Assembly: GCA_944391115.1 (NCBI GenBank)
Contig: CALXSJ010000019.1
Span: 1-64,000, forward strand
Direction: 5' to 3'
DNA length: 64,000 nucleotides
Source: an uncultured Victivallales bacterium
GTDB taxonomy: Bacteria > Verrucomicrobiota > Lentisphaeria > Victivallales > UBA1829
In this document: one piece after another, positions 46,474 to 54,516 of the stretch
How the letters are laid out: every line of letters begins with the position of its first letter
Numbering within the stretch: position 1 is the stretch's first letter
The notes under the pieces: generated by a model
The model's database searches: none
What the model was told of the DNA's origin: nothing
Seen by the model: the letters and a program-made list of their open reading frames with translations, nothing else
Made by a program: the position numbers and the translations under genes

Positions 46474-47025
46474 ATGAAACGAATTGCATGCGAAACAATC
46501 TGTGCGGGAAACTGGCTCCTTCTGAATGAACTCAAATACGAGGACCGCAAGGGAAAAATACGCTCCTGGGAGGCGGCCGCGCGCCGGAACTGCGCCGGAG
46601 CGGTGGCCATGATCTGCACACTCAAACCATCCAACCGTCTGGTTCTCGTCCGCCAGTACCGTCCGCCGGTGAACCGCCTCACGATCGAATTCCCCGCCGG
46701 ACTTGTCAATCCGGGAGAACATCCGGAGGAGACCGCCGTGCGGGAGCTGCGCGAGGAGACCGGCTATCAGGGAAAAGTTCTGCGGCTTCTTCCCCCGGCG
46801 TACAGCTCTCCGGGGCTGACCTCCGAGGCCACGCGTCTGGCTCTGATGGAGGCGGAGGAAGCGGAACAGGGCGAACTCCGGACGCAGTTCGACGAATCCG
46901 AGGACATTGAAACGCTTCTGATTGAAAAACGCCTTCTGGCGGATTTCCTGCTGGAGGCGGACCGCCGCGGCGAAGCCGTGGACGGAAAACTGCTCTCCTA
47001 CGCAATGGGGCTGATGGAATCCTGA
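46474..47025 (+). CDS. NUDIX hydrolase (ADP-ribose pyrophosphatase type)
   Basis: A 183-residue NUDIX enzyme. The Nudix box spans residues 76-98, read as G-x5-E-x7-REL-x-EETG, followed by the proline-containing segment PPAYSSPGLTSE typical of ADP-sugar pyrophosphatases (residues 107-118). VLVRQYRPPVNRLTIEFPAG before the box is the usual substrate-binding strand. Hydrolysis of ADP-ribose or related sugar nucleotides is likely. The ATG at 46474 has AAGGCGG upstream; the open frame extends further but without a better start. Confidence 0.92.
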   Translation: MKRIACETICAGNWLLLNELKYEDRKGKIRSWEAAARRNCAGAVAMICTLKPSNRLVLVRQYRPPVNRLTIEFPAGLVNPGEHPEETAVRELREETGYQGKVLRLLPPAYSSPGLTSEATRLALMEAEEAEQGELRTQFDESEDIETLLIEKRLLADFLLEADRRGEAVDGKLLSYAMGLMES

Positions 47026-47216
47026 GGGATTTCTTCTCCCCGGAAAACTGCTTTTTTTTCAATTTTCCAGAAAAAAAGGACGGCAGATTCAAAATAACCT
47101 CAAAAAAATTGAGGATTTTTCAATATTTGATTTGCATTTGTTTTCTTGCATGATAATTTTTTAGTAGCGCAAGATACGGAGCGTATCTGAAAACCAACAC
47201 AGAAGGGAGCAGCAAC

Positions 47217-47420
47217 ATGCAGTTCTACAACGTCAAAAAGAGAAGTAAAGTCGAGGTCGCCGAGGCGAAGTGCACCAAGGTTGTCTACGAGAGAAAGACA
47301 AGCAAAGGCATTCAGAAGCGCTATGCTGTCAGAGCGAAAGACGATGACGGCACGAATCTGACGAAGTTTGTTGCCAAGGAAGATTATGACAAGCTGAAAT
47401 GCAAAGTCGGCAAAGCCTGA
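47217..47420 (+). CDS. Small basic protein, unknown function
   Basis: A 67-residue, Lys-rich cytoplasmic protein (about 16 Lys/Arg more than a quarter of the chain) that I do not recognise. Alternating charged and aliphatic residues (VEVAEAKCTKVVYERKTS, YAVRAKDDDGTNLTKFVAK) suggest a small beta-barrel fold, which could bind nucleic acid; that is inference. The gene stands alone with a strong ribosome-binding site (GAAGGGAGCAGC), an AT-rich upstream region, a leader hairpin (AGATACG-gag-CGTATCT, 47172-47188) and its own terminator, the signs of a well-expressed monocistronic gene. Confidence 0.8.
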   Translation: MQFYNVKKRSKVEVAEAKCTKVVYERKTSKGIQKRYAVRAKDDDGTNLTKFVAKEDYDKLKCKVGKA

Positions 47421-47446
47421 TCTCCGATTTCCATTGATTTTGCTGA

Positions 47447-47472
47447 AACCCCGTATTTCCGCGGGGTTTTTT
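47447..47472 (+). terminator. Intrinsic terminator of the 67-residue gene
   Basis: AACCCCG (47447-47453) pairs with CGGGGTT (47462-47468), followed by a run of T. It lies 27 bp past the stop codon. Confidence 0.85.
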
Positions 47473-47713
47473 TATGCACCGGCGGGTTTCCGCCGATTTT
47501 CACGCCACTCTTTTCCGATGGGGTGGGGGAAGAGACCGCATTCCGGAAAAGCCGCATCATGCGCATGGAAGGCGCCGTATTCGCGGACATAGGAAGCCTG
47601 AAACGGCAAACCGCGCCGGAGATCAAGGACGTAGACGTCCTGTAAAATCACGGCGCGGCTTCTGCATGATGGGATTCCGGCTCCGGGACGGAAAACGGAA
47701 TCCCGCGGGAACA

Positions 47714-49432
47714 TCAGAAAATCTTCAGGAGCTTCACATTGCGGAAACGGCATTCGGGCAGAGGGGCCGTTCCGGATTTCATCCCGGTGGAGAGAATAAT
47801 TCCGATATGCGTGACGCCGTCCGGCACATCCAGAACCTCACCGTAGCGGGACCATCCGTCCTCTCCTTTGCCGCGAGGGAAAAAGCTCCGCGCATGATTT
47901 CTCCAGGAATCCCATTTCCCGGTGGCTTTTGCAATCCACTGAACGGTCAGTTTCGCATTGTCCTTCCGGTCGTCATTTTTAATCTCGACACCGACATAGT
48001 AACGCGATCCAGGCTCAACGGGAACGGTCTGCAGGATCAGCCCGCCGTTTTTCGCAAGCAGAACGCCGCTGTTTCCGCCTGTTCCGCCGGCATCTTCCCG
48101 GAGGAACACCGCATCTTTGGGAATGATGCTCCATCCGGGAAGTTTTGAAGCGGCGGCGCCGGCAATATGCGGTCCTGTTTTTTCCGCAACCTGACGTCCG
48201 CCGCGGAAGGAGGGATTTTTGATCCGGTTCGGAAAGTTGTCATGCGGGTTTTCCGCAAACCAGCGCGTGGCGTCTTTCGCCCGGAGCATGACCTCGCGGA
48301 TTCCCGGGAAAAGTGTTTCCCAGAGCTGGACTTTGCCCGTTTTCTCCTGCCAGGGCTTGTAGGGAATATCCCACCATTTTCCCTTGCATGTGAAAACCCA
48401 GACATATTCATCCGCAACATTCATGGTCCAGGCCAGGTTCCGTTCCAGGTATTGCAGGCGATTCTCCGGTCTGTGGCGCAACGCCCAGTCATCCTTGCGG
48501 TCCAGGAGATAAACATCCTGCCAGATGGAAGGGGCAAAACTGACCTGTGCCCTTGATTTCTTGAAGTTTTCCGGATAAACCAGACGTTCCTGAAGACTTT
48601 TCTGGATATGGTGCATCCGGTAGAAATCAATTTGATTCTCCGCCACATAGCCGAGATTTTCGCATCCGTCAAGGATTTTCGCTTCCGGCGGAATCACATC
48701 CAGCATTCCATTGGAAAACGGAACAAAAAGATTGTATTTGTCATAGGGGGCGGTCTTCAGCATTCTTTCCGTATCCGAGGCTTTTGCAGCGGGAAAATTG
48801 ATGCTGTGGAAATAGGTGAAAAAGAGAGTGATTCCGGGATATTCCCGGGCAATGGCATTCATGAACGCCCGGCCGCGCTCCCTGGCTTTCGCACAGGCTT
48901 TCTCATAGGAGGGGCCGTCTTCCTCCGCCTTGTACTGGAACTGCTCTTTTCCCTTCCAGTACTGTTCCACGTCGATGGAGAGCCCTTTGAATCCCGTATT
49001 TCTGGCAAGGCGGGCCAGCATGGCGTAATTATTGACGAGATTCTCCCATTCGCTGTCGTTGAACCACGGGCTGCGCTCCCTGAAACTGGCAGCAAGGAGA
49101 TTGTCCGTAAACTGCCGGAACTCAATTTCCTTCAGTTTCCTCTCCGTTTCTTTCAGCCATTCATAGCGCCAGCGTTTCTTTCCAGTGAACGTATATTCAT
49201 TCAGAATCTCCTCCCGCCTGTCCGCGCCCGCACGGACGACGGTATCGATTTTCACCCGTACTCCGTCGAACGGCGACCCGTCCTCCATTGCACGGATGTT
49301 TTTGTGCAGATAATCCACATCCGGCGAATCCCAGCCCAGATGAATCAGTTTCTTTCCCGGTTCCTTCCAGAGAGTTTCGCACGCGGCATTCAGGGAAACG
49401 CACACGGCGGCAAGCAGCAGAAATCCTTTCAT
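47714..49432 (-). CDS. Secreted protein of module B, glycosidase-like, unknown family
   Basis: A 572-residue exported protein. Residues 1-18 are a signal peptide (MKGFLLLAAVCVSLNAAC; the Cys could be a lipobox-like residue, though the context is not typical). Residues 25-385 resemble a TIM barrel (KLIHLGWDSPDVDYLHKNI, FKGLSIDVEQYW, GITLFFTYFHSINFP, EYVWVFTCKGKWWD), with acidic residues on strand ends as in glycoside hydrolases. Residues 400-572 look like a beta-sandwich carbohydrate-binding module (LQTVPVEPGSRYYVGVEIKN). I cannot assign a GH family. The ATG follows GGAGGAATGTGA. It is the third gene of module B after LacI and pseudopilin. Confidence 0.8.
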   Translation of the reverse strand: MKGFLLLAAVCVSLNAACETLWKEPGKKLIHLGWDSPDVDYLHKNIRAMEDGSPFDGVRVKIDTVVRAGADRREEILNEYTFTGKKRWRYEWLKETERKLKEIEFRQFTDNLLAASFRERSPWFNDSEWENLVNNYAMLARLARNTGFKGLSIDVEQYWKGKEQFQYKAEEDGPSYEKACAKARERGRAFMNAIAREYPGITLFFTYFHSINFPAAKASDTERMLKTAPYDKYNLFVPFSNGMLDVIPPEAKILDGCENLGYVAENQIDFYRMHHIQKSLQERLVYPENFKKSRAQVSFAPSIWQDVYLLDRKDDWALRHRPENRLQYLERNLAWTMNVADEYVWVFTCKGKWWDIPYKPWQEKTGKVQLWETLFPGIREVMLRAKDATRWFAENPHDNFPNRIKNPSFRGGRQVAEKTGPHIAGAAASKLPGWSIIPKDAVFLREDAGGTGGNSGVLLAKNGGLILQTVPVEPGSRYYVGVEIKNDDRKDNAKLTVQWIAKATGKWDSWRNHARSFFPRGKGEDGWSRYGEVLDVPDGVTHIGIILSTGMKSGTAPLPECRFRNVKLLKIF

Positions 49433-49480
49433 TCACATTCCTCCATAGTTTGTACTTTATTAAAAAAACAAGTGAATCAT

Positions 49481-49608
49481 GCGATGCCCCGCATCGCAAA
49501 AATTACTTCGTGCCTTCCTCCCGGTCCTGCCGCGGTCCAGCTGCGCAAGCCGGTCGCCGCAGGCGGAATCCCCAATACGGGCGTGCGCTCTGCACCGGGT
49601 TCGTTCAC
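49481..49608 (-). repeat. Three-hairpin interspersed repeat, copy 6
   Basis: Minus-strand copy lying 46 bp after the pseudopilin stop and before the secreted cargo gene. The order CGCCTGCGGCG block, AGCTGCGCAAGC region, GCCGCGG, and the third hairpin GCGATGC-ggg-GCATCGC is kept, but the middle hairpin has diverged. Confidence 0.75.
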
Positions 49609-49653
49609 TATTTCCCGGGGAAGAAACTGTTTCCGTGTTCCATCCGTCTGCGG

Positions 49654-50439
49654 TCAAATCTCAAATCCCCGGAAGAAAGGCCGGTTGCTCCATGAGGTTC
49701 CTATGGAGTCCGTAAAATTTCTGACCTGGGAGAAATCAGTGGAAAAATCACGGTAATATCTTCCGAGCGCATGGCCGTCGACATGAAGCATATTGCATTT
49801 CCCGAGCCCCGGCCTCGTTCCGAAGAGTTCCGCAGCTGTTCCAGGCTTGCGCGAATCCCCTCCGGCGGAATGGCGCCAGCTAAGCTGCGTAAAGGAAGAC
49901 GCCGCAAGGGAACTGATATCATTCGTATCGAAAACCAGAACCGCCGCCGACGGAGCAAAGACAGCTTTCAGCTTCCTGAACTTTTTCAGGTATTCCGAGG
50001 TGGCGTCATAATATCCGCAGAGCCAGTTGTTGACGGTACAATGAGTCTGATTGAATTTCCCCTCCGTTGCCGTCCCAAGGGGGACTGTTTCCCTTTTGCA
50101 TGTGAATGTCGGGGCATCCGTGCTTTTCCGGTAGACCGGCCCGTAACCGCCTGTCATGCCCCCGTAGCCGGACAGCAGACCGTACCATTTTCCGGAACGC
50201 CCGTAATCAAAACTTGTATCGCATGGAACGCCGGCGGGAAGAATGTATTCCCGATAGTCGTGCGAATAGCCGGCGGCTCCGAACCCGATCTGCCTCAGAT
50301 TCGACATGCACGCAACTTCGTATGCCATGTTGCGGGCCTTGCTCAGCGCAGGCAGAAGGATGGAGACCAGAATGGCAATGATGGCAATCACAATGAGGAG
50401 CTCAATCAGTGTAAAACGGATTCCGTTCCATTTTTTCAT
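49654..50439 (-). CDS. Prepilin-type protein (module B pseudopilin)
   Basis: A 261-residue protein with a very short class III leader (MKKWNGIR) followed by [17 protein letters not shown] from Phe9 with Glu at +5. The residue before the cleavage point is Arg, not Gly. The C-terminal region has WRHSAGG ... [15 protein letters not shown], a H-to-DG motif stretched by an insertion of about 20 residues. The ATG at 50439 overlaps the LacI stop (ATGA), so translation is coupled; AAGGA lies 9 nt upstream. An ATG 9 nt earlier has poorer spacing. Confidence 0.87.
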   Translation of the reverse strand: MKKWNGIRFTLIELLIVIAIIAILVSILLPALSKARNMAYEVACMSNLRQIGFGAAGYSHDYREYILPAGVPCDTSFDYGRSGKWYGLLSGYGGMTGGYGPVYRKSTDAPTFTCKRETVPLGTATEGKFNQTHCTVNNWLCGYYDATSEYLKKFRKLKAVFAPSAAVLVFDTNDISSLAASSFTQLSWRHSAGGDSRKPGTAAELFGTRPGLGKCNMLHVDGHALGRYYRDFSTDFSQVRNFTDSIGTSWSNRPFFRGFEI

Positions 50440-51473
50440 GACACGCATTCCTTCTCTTTCTGTGTTTTATTTTTTACGGATTCTCTTTCAATCAGTGTTG
50501 TGGGAACCAGGTAGCGGCCCTCGGAATCTTTCCTCACATCAACGGGCAGACCGGCCGCAACCCGGAATGCGGTTTCTCCAAGCTGCTGAAACGGCTGTCC
50601 GACGGTTGTCAGAGGCGCCATCGCATATTGTATGATCGGATAGGCATTTCCATATCCGATGACGGAAAGTTCATCCGGAATGCGGATTCCGCGCCGGTAG
50701 GCCAGCATCATGACCATCATGGCGACATCGTCCGTAATGCAGGAGAACGCCTCGGGACGATGGGTGCCCGCAAGTATTCTGTCGATGCGTCCGGCAAGTT
50801 CGGCAAATGTGATTCCTGTCCTGTGCACAATGCAGAAATCAGGATCCCAGGAAATCCCGGCTTCCTGGAAAGCCTCCTGTGCCGCGGCGAAACGTTCCGG
50901 ATAGTAATCGGCGGTAATGACCGCAATGCGGCGGTGTCCGTTCGCCAGCAGATACCGGATTCCGGTTTTCATTCCGTTCCGGTCATCGGTCATGACGACC
51001 GGAACCCTGTTTTTCTGTCCTTCGGTAACGAAAACCGGAGCCAGACCGTTGTCCCGGCAGAAATCCGCGATCCGCCTGCATTTTTCCGGGTTCCGTTCCG
51101 CAAGATAAATGATGTTCCGGATGCGCTTGCTCAAGAGTGCTCCGAAGCTCTTTTCCAGGGAATTCTGCGTGTCAAACATGGTGACGGAATAGTCATGATG
51201 CGCCGCCTCGGAGACGATTCCGGATATGATTTTGCTCTGCACCGCATGCATGTCGGAAGTCTGCAAGGCGAAAATGCCGACCGTCCGGTTGACGCCCGTC
51301 CGGGTGATGACCGCCGCTTCATTCCGGTGATAGCCGAGCTTCCGGGCGGTCTCCAGAATGTTCCGCGTGGTCGCCGGATTGATTTTGTAGCGGGCGGAAT
51401 GACCGCGGAGAACTTTCTCAACAGTGGACAAAGCAAAACCGGTGGCATCCGCAATATCTTTTCCCGTAATCAT
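50436..51473 (-). CDS. LacI-family transcriptional regulator (module B)
   Basis: A 345-residue repressor-type protein. The helix-turn-helix is at residues 2-50 ([21 protein letters not shown], followed by the KLGYHRN hinge), and the sugar-binding-protein-like effector domain is at 60-330. The ATG at 51473 has AGGAAGCGG upstream and matches the LacI start; longer frames reach across the promoter at 51638-51666 and are rejected. It differs from the module A regulator in sequence, so the two probably sense different ligands. The gene is coupled to the pseudopilin gene by a 4-base overlap. Confidence 0.9.
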   Translation of the reverse strand: MITGKDIADATGFALSTVEKVLRGHSARYKINPATTRNILETARKLGYHRNEAAVITRTGVNRTVGIFALQTSDMHAVQSKIISGIVSEAAHHDYSVTMFDTQNSLEKSFGALLSKRIRNIIYLAERNPEKCRRIADFCRDNGLAPVFVTEGQKNRVPVVMTDDRNGMKTGIRYLLANGHRRIAVITADYYPERFAAAQEAFQEAGISWDPDFCIVHRTGITFAELAGRIDRILAGTHRPEAFSCITDDVAMMVMMLAYRRGIRIPDELSVIGYGNAYPIIQYAMAPLTTVGQPFQQLGETAFRVAAGLPVDVRKDSEGRYLVPTTLIERESVKNKTQKEKECVS

Positions 51474-51617
51474 GATTTCCGCTTCCTTCCTGTGCAAGAA
51501 CGGACCATTCGGCCGTGTCATGCGATGACAGACCTGCACGGTAAATCCTGTTCGGTCTGTCTGTTCCGCCGGGGAATGGTGCAGACCGGAAAGAAAACAA
51601 GTCCGTGCCACAGGTCA

Positions 51618-51633
51618 ACTGCGTCGTCGCAGT
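51618..51633 (-). promoter_or_regulatory. Candidate LacI operator, module B
   Basis: ACTGCGACGACGCAGT (minus strand) has perfect 6-bp arms (ACTGCG/CGCAGT) around ACGA. It sits just downstream of the -10 box, the same place as the module A operator, but with a different sequence. Confidence 0.5.
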
Positions 51634-51637
51634 AATG

Positions 51638-51666
51638 ATTATAATCTCTTGCTCTCCGATTGTCAA
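51638..51666 (-). promoter_or_regulatory. Promoter of module B LacI-pseudopilin operon
   Basis: Minus strand TTGACA (51666-51661), 17-bp spacer, TATAAT (51643-51638): perfect sigma-70 consensus. Confidence 0.85.
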
Positions 51667-51760
51667 GAGGGGAATGGGAAAAAATTTAGATTTTTCTGGT
51701 TTTCAGCCATTGACAAAATCAGGGATTTGTCTACGGCAACAAGTTGCAGGATAACTTATT

Positions 51761-52250
51761 TTAACTTGCGTGACAGGTTTTACGGAAGGCGGAACGGTCG
51801 GAATTGTCAAAAAAGATCAGGTGGGGCAAAGAGCAGACACGCGGCTTGAGCCATCTCCAAACTTGTTCTGCGGGATTATACGCAGGCGAACAGCTCGGGA
51901 GCGTAAAAATCTCCATGTCGGGATTTCATTTTGCGAACTTCTTGATGGAACGAGAGATATGTATGGATGCATGATCCGGAACAGGGATTGTTTTTGCGTT
52001 TTGGCAATGTCCGGTCAACTGATGCGGAAAGGTTTTGAAGGCCTGACTGTCACTTTTTCCCGCACTCTTAAGGTGCTGCTGCCGGGACTCCCTTCCGAGG
52101 GCGCCTGCAGGAATCACCGCAATCTTTCAGTAATCTCTCAAGAGCGGATATCCCAACCGTTTTTCCGGTATCTTTTTCCAGCTGCTCTTTCAGCAGAGGA
52201 CTTGAATTGCACTTGATCCCGATGTATCTTCCCTGCAAGAAATGACAGCG
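51761..52250 (-). pseudogene. IS630-family transposase remnant
   Basis: Minus-strand fragments in shifting frames match parts of an IS630/Tc1-type transposase. Near 52205-52080 a piece reads LLKEQLEKDTGKTVGISALE followed by RLLKDCGDSCRRPRKG, the helix-turn-helix that precedes the catalytic core. Near 52000-51940 comes VPDHASIHISRSIKKFAK, where the family has a catalytic Asp in DNASIH. After an in-frame stop, FTLPSCSPAYNPAEQVWRWL follows, holding the catalytic Glu of the NP-x-E-x-VW motif, and the frame runs to a stop at 51763-51761. Frameshifts and a stop show that it is dead. No clear terminal inverted repeats were found. Confidence 0.75.
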
Positions 52251-52454
52251 TCATCCGTATTGCCGGAAAATGTCACAGATTGTGCAACGATGGAAGAATG
52301 CTGATTGGATCCATAACGGGAGCGAAGTTTGACACGAATGCAAAACAGCGGATACCCATACTGGCCTCACGGGATTCTCCCGCCTGAACTCTTTTCCTTT
52401 CCTGTTTCCTTGCGGCAAACTGCTGTTGCAATATTTCCATGAAAGGGGAAAATA

Positions 52455-53642
52455 ATGGGGCCTGACCCTTACGATATTGTCGATCTTCAGAAAGAGCTGA
52501 AATCGGAACGGAAAGCCATGGCGGTCCGGTCGAGTATTTTCAATTTTTTTCTCGGCGTCACCTATCTTCTGGTCGGCTGCTTCGTCTGGGAGCAGATGGT
52601 GACGCCGTGGCATCTTCTCCGGCAGACCGCCGCTTTCCTGACCGCTCTCGTTGCATGGCCGCTTCTGCTGGGAGGTTTTGACTGGATCAACCGTTTGTTA
52701 CTGACCCGCTGGCCGCGCTGTCCGGTGTGCCGGGAAAGACTGAGTTCCTTCCAACCGGCGTTGAGGCGTTGTCCGAAGTGTCACAGCCGGATCGCGTATG
52801 ACCGCAGGAAACTCAGATCGGGTTACACCCTGCCGCCGCCGGAAGCAATGCGGATGCGCCCCGCAAACCCGCGGAGCAGCTCCATTGGAATGGCGGCCGG
52901 GCATTTTCTGTTGTTGTTCGCAATCGTCATTCCAACTCTCCTGGTATCCTTTTTTCTTTTTCCGGACAAAAGAAACATGGATGTGAATCTTCCGCGCCTG
53001 ACGGCTTCCTGCATCACGATCCTGGGCGTTTTCGTCATCTTTTACCGCTTCGCCGGAGTTACCGGTGTTGAAAAACTGCTGAAATTGTGTATGTGGATCG
53101 ATCGAAAATGCGACAGGCTCAACCGCAAACTCGATAAGAATTACCGGAGTGTGATCCCCGCCCCGGAACACCTGTGCCCCCACTGCCGCCAGGAACCGGA
53201 TCACCGACTGGCGGCGGTTACGGGAAACTGCAGCGCCTGCGGAGCTCCGCTTCTGGCAACCACCCCGGAACCGGACACGCCGGAGATGATGGATTGGAAC
53301 AATTTGCACCGCTACGCGAAAATTCAAAAGATCGGATTGTTTTATTTGCCCGGAGGACTGCTGTCTTTTCTGTTTCTGCTGAAAATCTTTCAGGACTGCC
53401 GGCTGTTCTGGGTAATCGCGGGCATTTTGTTTCTTGCGATTCCCCTGTTCCGGGTGGCGGTGCTGCGAGGGTTGCGCCGGAAGTGGCAGTTGAATTTCCG
53501 CTGCCCCGAATGCAGCTATCAGAACAGGTCTTCGAACAATGCCGGAGCATGGCGCTTCCTGCAGCAGACCGGCCATTGTGCCAACTGCCGCCGCAAGCTC
53601 GTGCGCGATGGTGATTCGGGGGAAGGTGGCGATTATGCCTGA
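52455..53642 (+). CDS. Triple zinc-ribbon membrane protein, unknown function
   Basis: A 395-residue protein that I do not recognise. It has an N-terminal pair of hydrophobic helices (about residues 27-75), a first zinc ribbon (CPVCRERL...CPKCHS, 91-115), two more helices (about 150-205), a second zinc ribbon (CPHCRQEP...CSACGAPL, 238-262), two helices (about 290-335) and a third ribbon (CPECSYQN...CANCRRK, 353-384). The ribbons probably sit in the cytoplasm between membrane hairpins. The ATG follows AAAGGGGAAAATA. It lies beside a transposase remnant in a region with no housekeeping genes, so it may be recently acquired. Confidence 0.75.
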   Translation: MGPDPYDIVDLQKELKSERKAMAVRSSIFNFFLGVTYLLVGCFVWEQMVTPWHLLRQTAAFLTALVAWPLLLGGFDWINRLLLTRWPRCPVCRERLSSFQPALRRCPKCHSRIAYDRRKLRSGYTLPPPEAMRMRPANPRSSSIGMAAGHFLLLFAIVIPTLLVSFFLFPDKRNMDVNLPRLTASCITILGVFVIFYRFAGVTGVEKLLKLCMWIDRKCDRLNRKLDKNYRSVIPAPEHLCPHCRQEPDHRLAAVTGNCSACGAPLLATTPEPDTPEMMDWNNLHRYAKIQKIGLFYLPGGLLSFLFLLKIFQDCRLFWVIAGILFLAIPLFRVAVLRGLRRKWQLNFRCPECSYQNRSSNNAGAWRFLQQTGHCANCRRKLVRDGDSGEGGDYA

Positions 53643-53901
53643 GCTGTCAACTCATGAACAGTTTGTCCACATCATTCGGAAGCTGGAAATTAAGCGTGAG
53701 CAGGTCTGTGCCTGGCCTTGTGCCGGTTCGGGTATTCTCTACAATAATCGGGATTTTCTTTTTATTCCAAAACGTTTTTTGTCAAAAGCAGAGTGGCATT
53801 TTTCCACACTGGTGACGTTTCGGAAGGGATCATATACATTATTTTATCTATTTGTCAAATATATTATGATGATAAACTTGCAGCAGCAAAGACCTGCCTG
53901 A
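53635..53901 (+). CDS. Small ORF, probably frameshifted, unknown
   Basis: An 88-codon frame starting at an ATG that overlaps the upstream stop, with GGGGGAAGG before it. The first 55 residues (MPELSTHEQFVHIIRKLEIK, then CAWPCAGSGILYNNRDFLFI) look like real protein. Past a run of five T at about 53792 the better-looking sequence switches to another frame (GDVSEGIIYIILSICQIYYD). Either the gene is a pseudogene with an indel or the sequence has an error there. No family recognised. Confidence 0.35.
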   Translation: MPELSTHEQFVHIIRKLEIKREQVCAWPCAGSGILYNNRDFLFIPKRFLSKAEWHFSTLVTFRKGSYTLFYLFVKYIMMINLQQQRPA

Positions 53902-54280
53902 CGCACCGTTCCGGAAGGAAATACCCTGATGGCAGATGCTCCCGGACACGGGGCCGCATCTGCCGTGCGCCGATCCTCCCGGATGGCCGGCAGCATCCGG
54001 GAGAATGGAACGCATTTTTATTTATAATATATTAATAATTAATAAGTTATAAATTTAATCACAAAAAGCTTTCTTTTCCTGATTTTTTCTCTCGGAAAAT
54101 ATGGATAGTAACTTTTGCAAGTTATTATTTTCCAACAAGTTCTGTCTTGACTTCAAGAAAAATCACGGGTTTTCCCATTAATTCGGCGATTTCTCTTGAC
54201 TTTTCCGTTTCCGGCTGTACATTATAAAGCGGTGAAGTTGGGCCGAGCAATTCGGATTGAAATAAAACGAGAGGAGCGTT
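53902..54280. other. AT-rich intergenic region, no gene seen
   Basis: The stretch holds a strongly AT-rich block (about 54010-54070) and the promoter at 54196-54223. No coding sequence beyond the possible frameshifted tail of the previous ORF could be supported. Confidence 0.6.
54196..54223 (+). promoter_or_regulatory. Promoter of the 70-residue gene and rsmI
   Basis: TTGACT (54196-54201), 16-bp spacer, TACATT (54218-54223), 57 bp before the ATG at 54281. The 16-bp spacing matches other promoters here. Confidence 0.55.
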
Positions 54281-54493
54281 ATGCCGTCGAATGCGGAAGT
54301 AAATTTGACAAGACTGGCGAAAACCAGTCTGCCCATGGACTTTGTCAAGCTCCATGAAGGCGAATGGAACCATCAGGATTGGCTGGTATTTTGCGCTTCT
54401 CTTGAAGAAAAGGGGTTCACGCCGATTGATCTGGACCAGGTCGGTCTTCTTCTGGAAAAAGTGAAGGCCGAATACTGGGAAAGCAGACATTAA
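54281..54493 (+). CDS. Small acidic protein, unknown function
   Basis: A 70-residue cytoplasmic protein, probably helical (LTRLAKTSLPMDFVKLHEGE, DLDQVGLLLEKVKAEYW). I recognise no family. A good ribosome-binding site (GAGAGGAGCG) and a promoter precede it, and it ends 23 bp before rsmI on the same strand, so it is likely expressed and co-transcribed with rsmI. Confidence 0.7.
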   Translation: MPSNAEVNLTRLAKTSLPMDFVKLHEGEWNHQDWLVFCASLEEKGFTPIDLDQVGLLLEKVKAEYWESRH

Positions 54494-54516
54494 GCGAATG
54501 CCCGCGGTGTCCCGGA

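Noticed and set aside
47475-47713. Minus-strand frame with plausible protein text (AHDAAFPECGLFPHP and neighbours)
   Set aside because: It lies between the terminator of the 67-residue gene and the end of the secreted protein gene, has no start signal and no recognised family. It might be a remnant of a lost gene but cannot be supported as a gene.
52251-52613. Minus-strand ORF of 120 codons upstream of the zinc-ribbon gene
   Set aside because: It overlaps the start of the plus-strand zinc-ribbon gene, which has a good ribosome-binding site, and shows no family motifs. Its 3' part is next to the transposase remnant.
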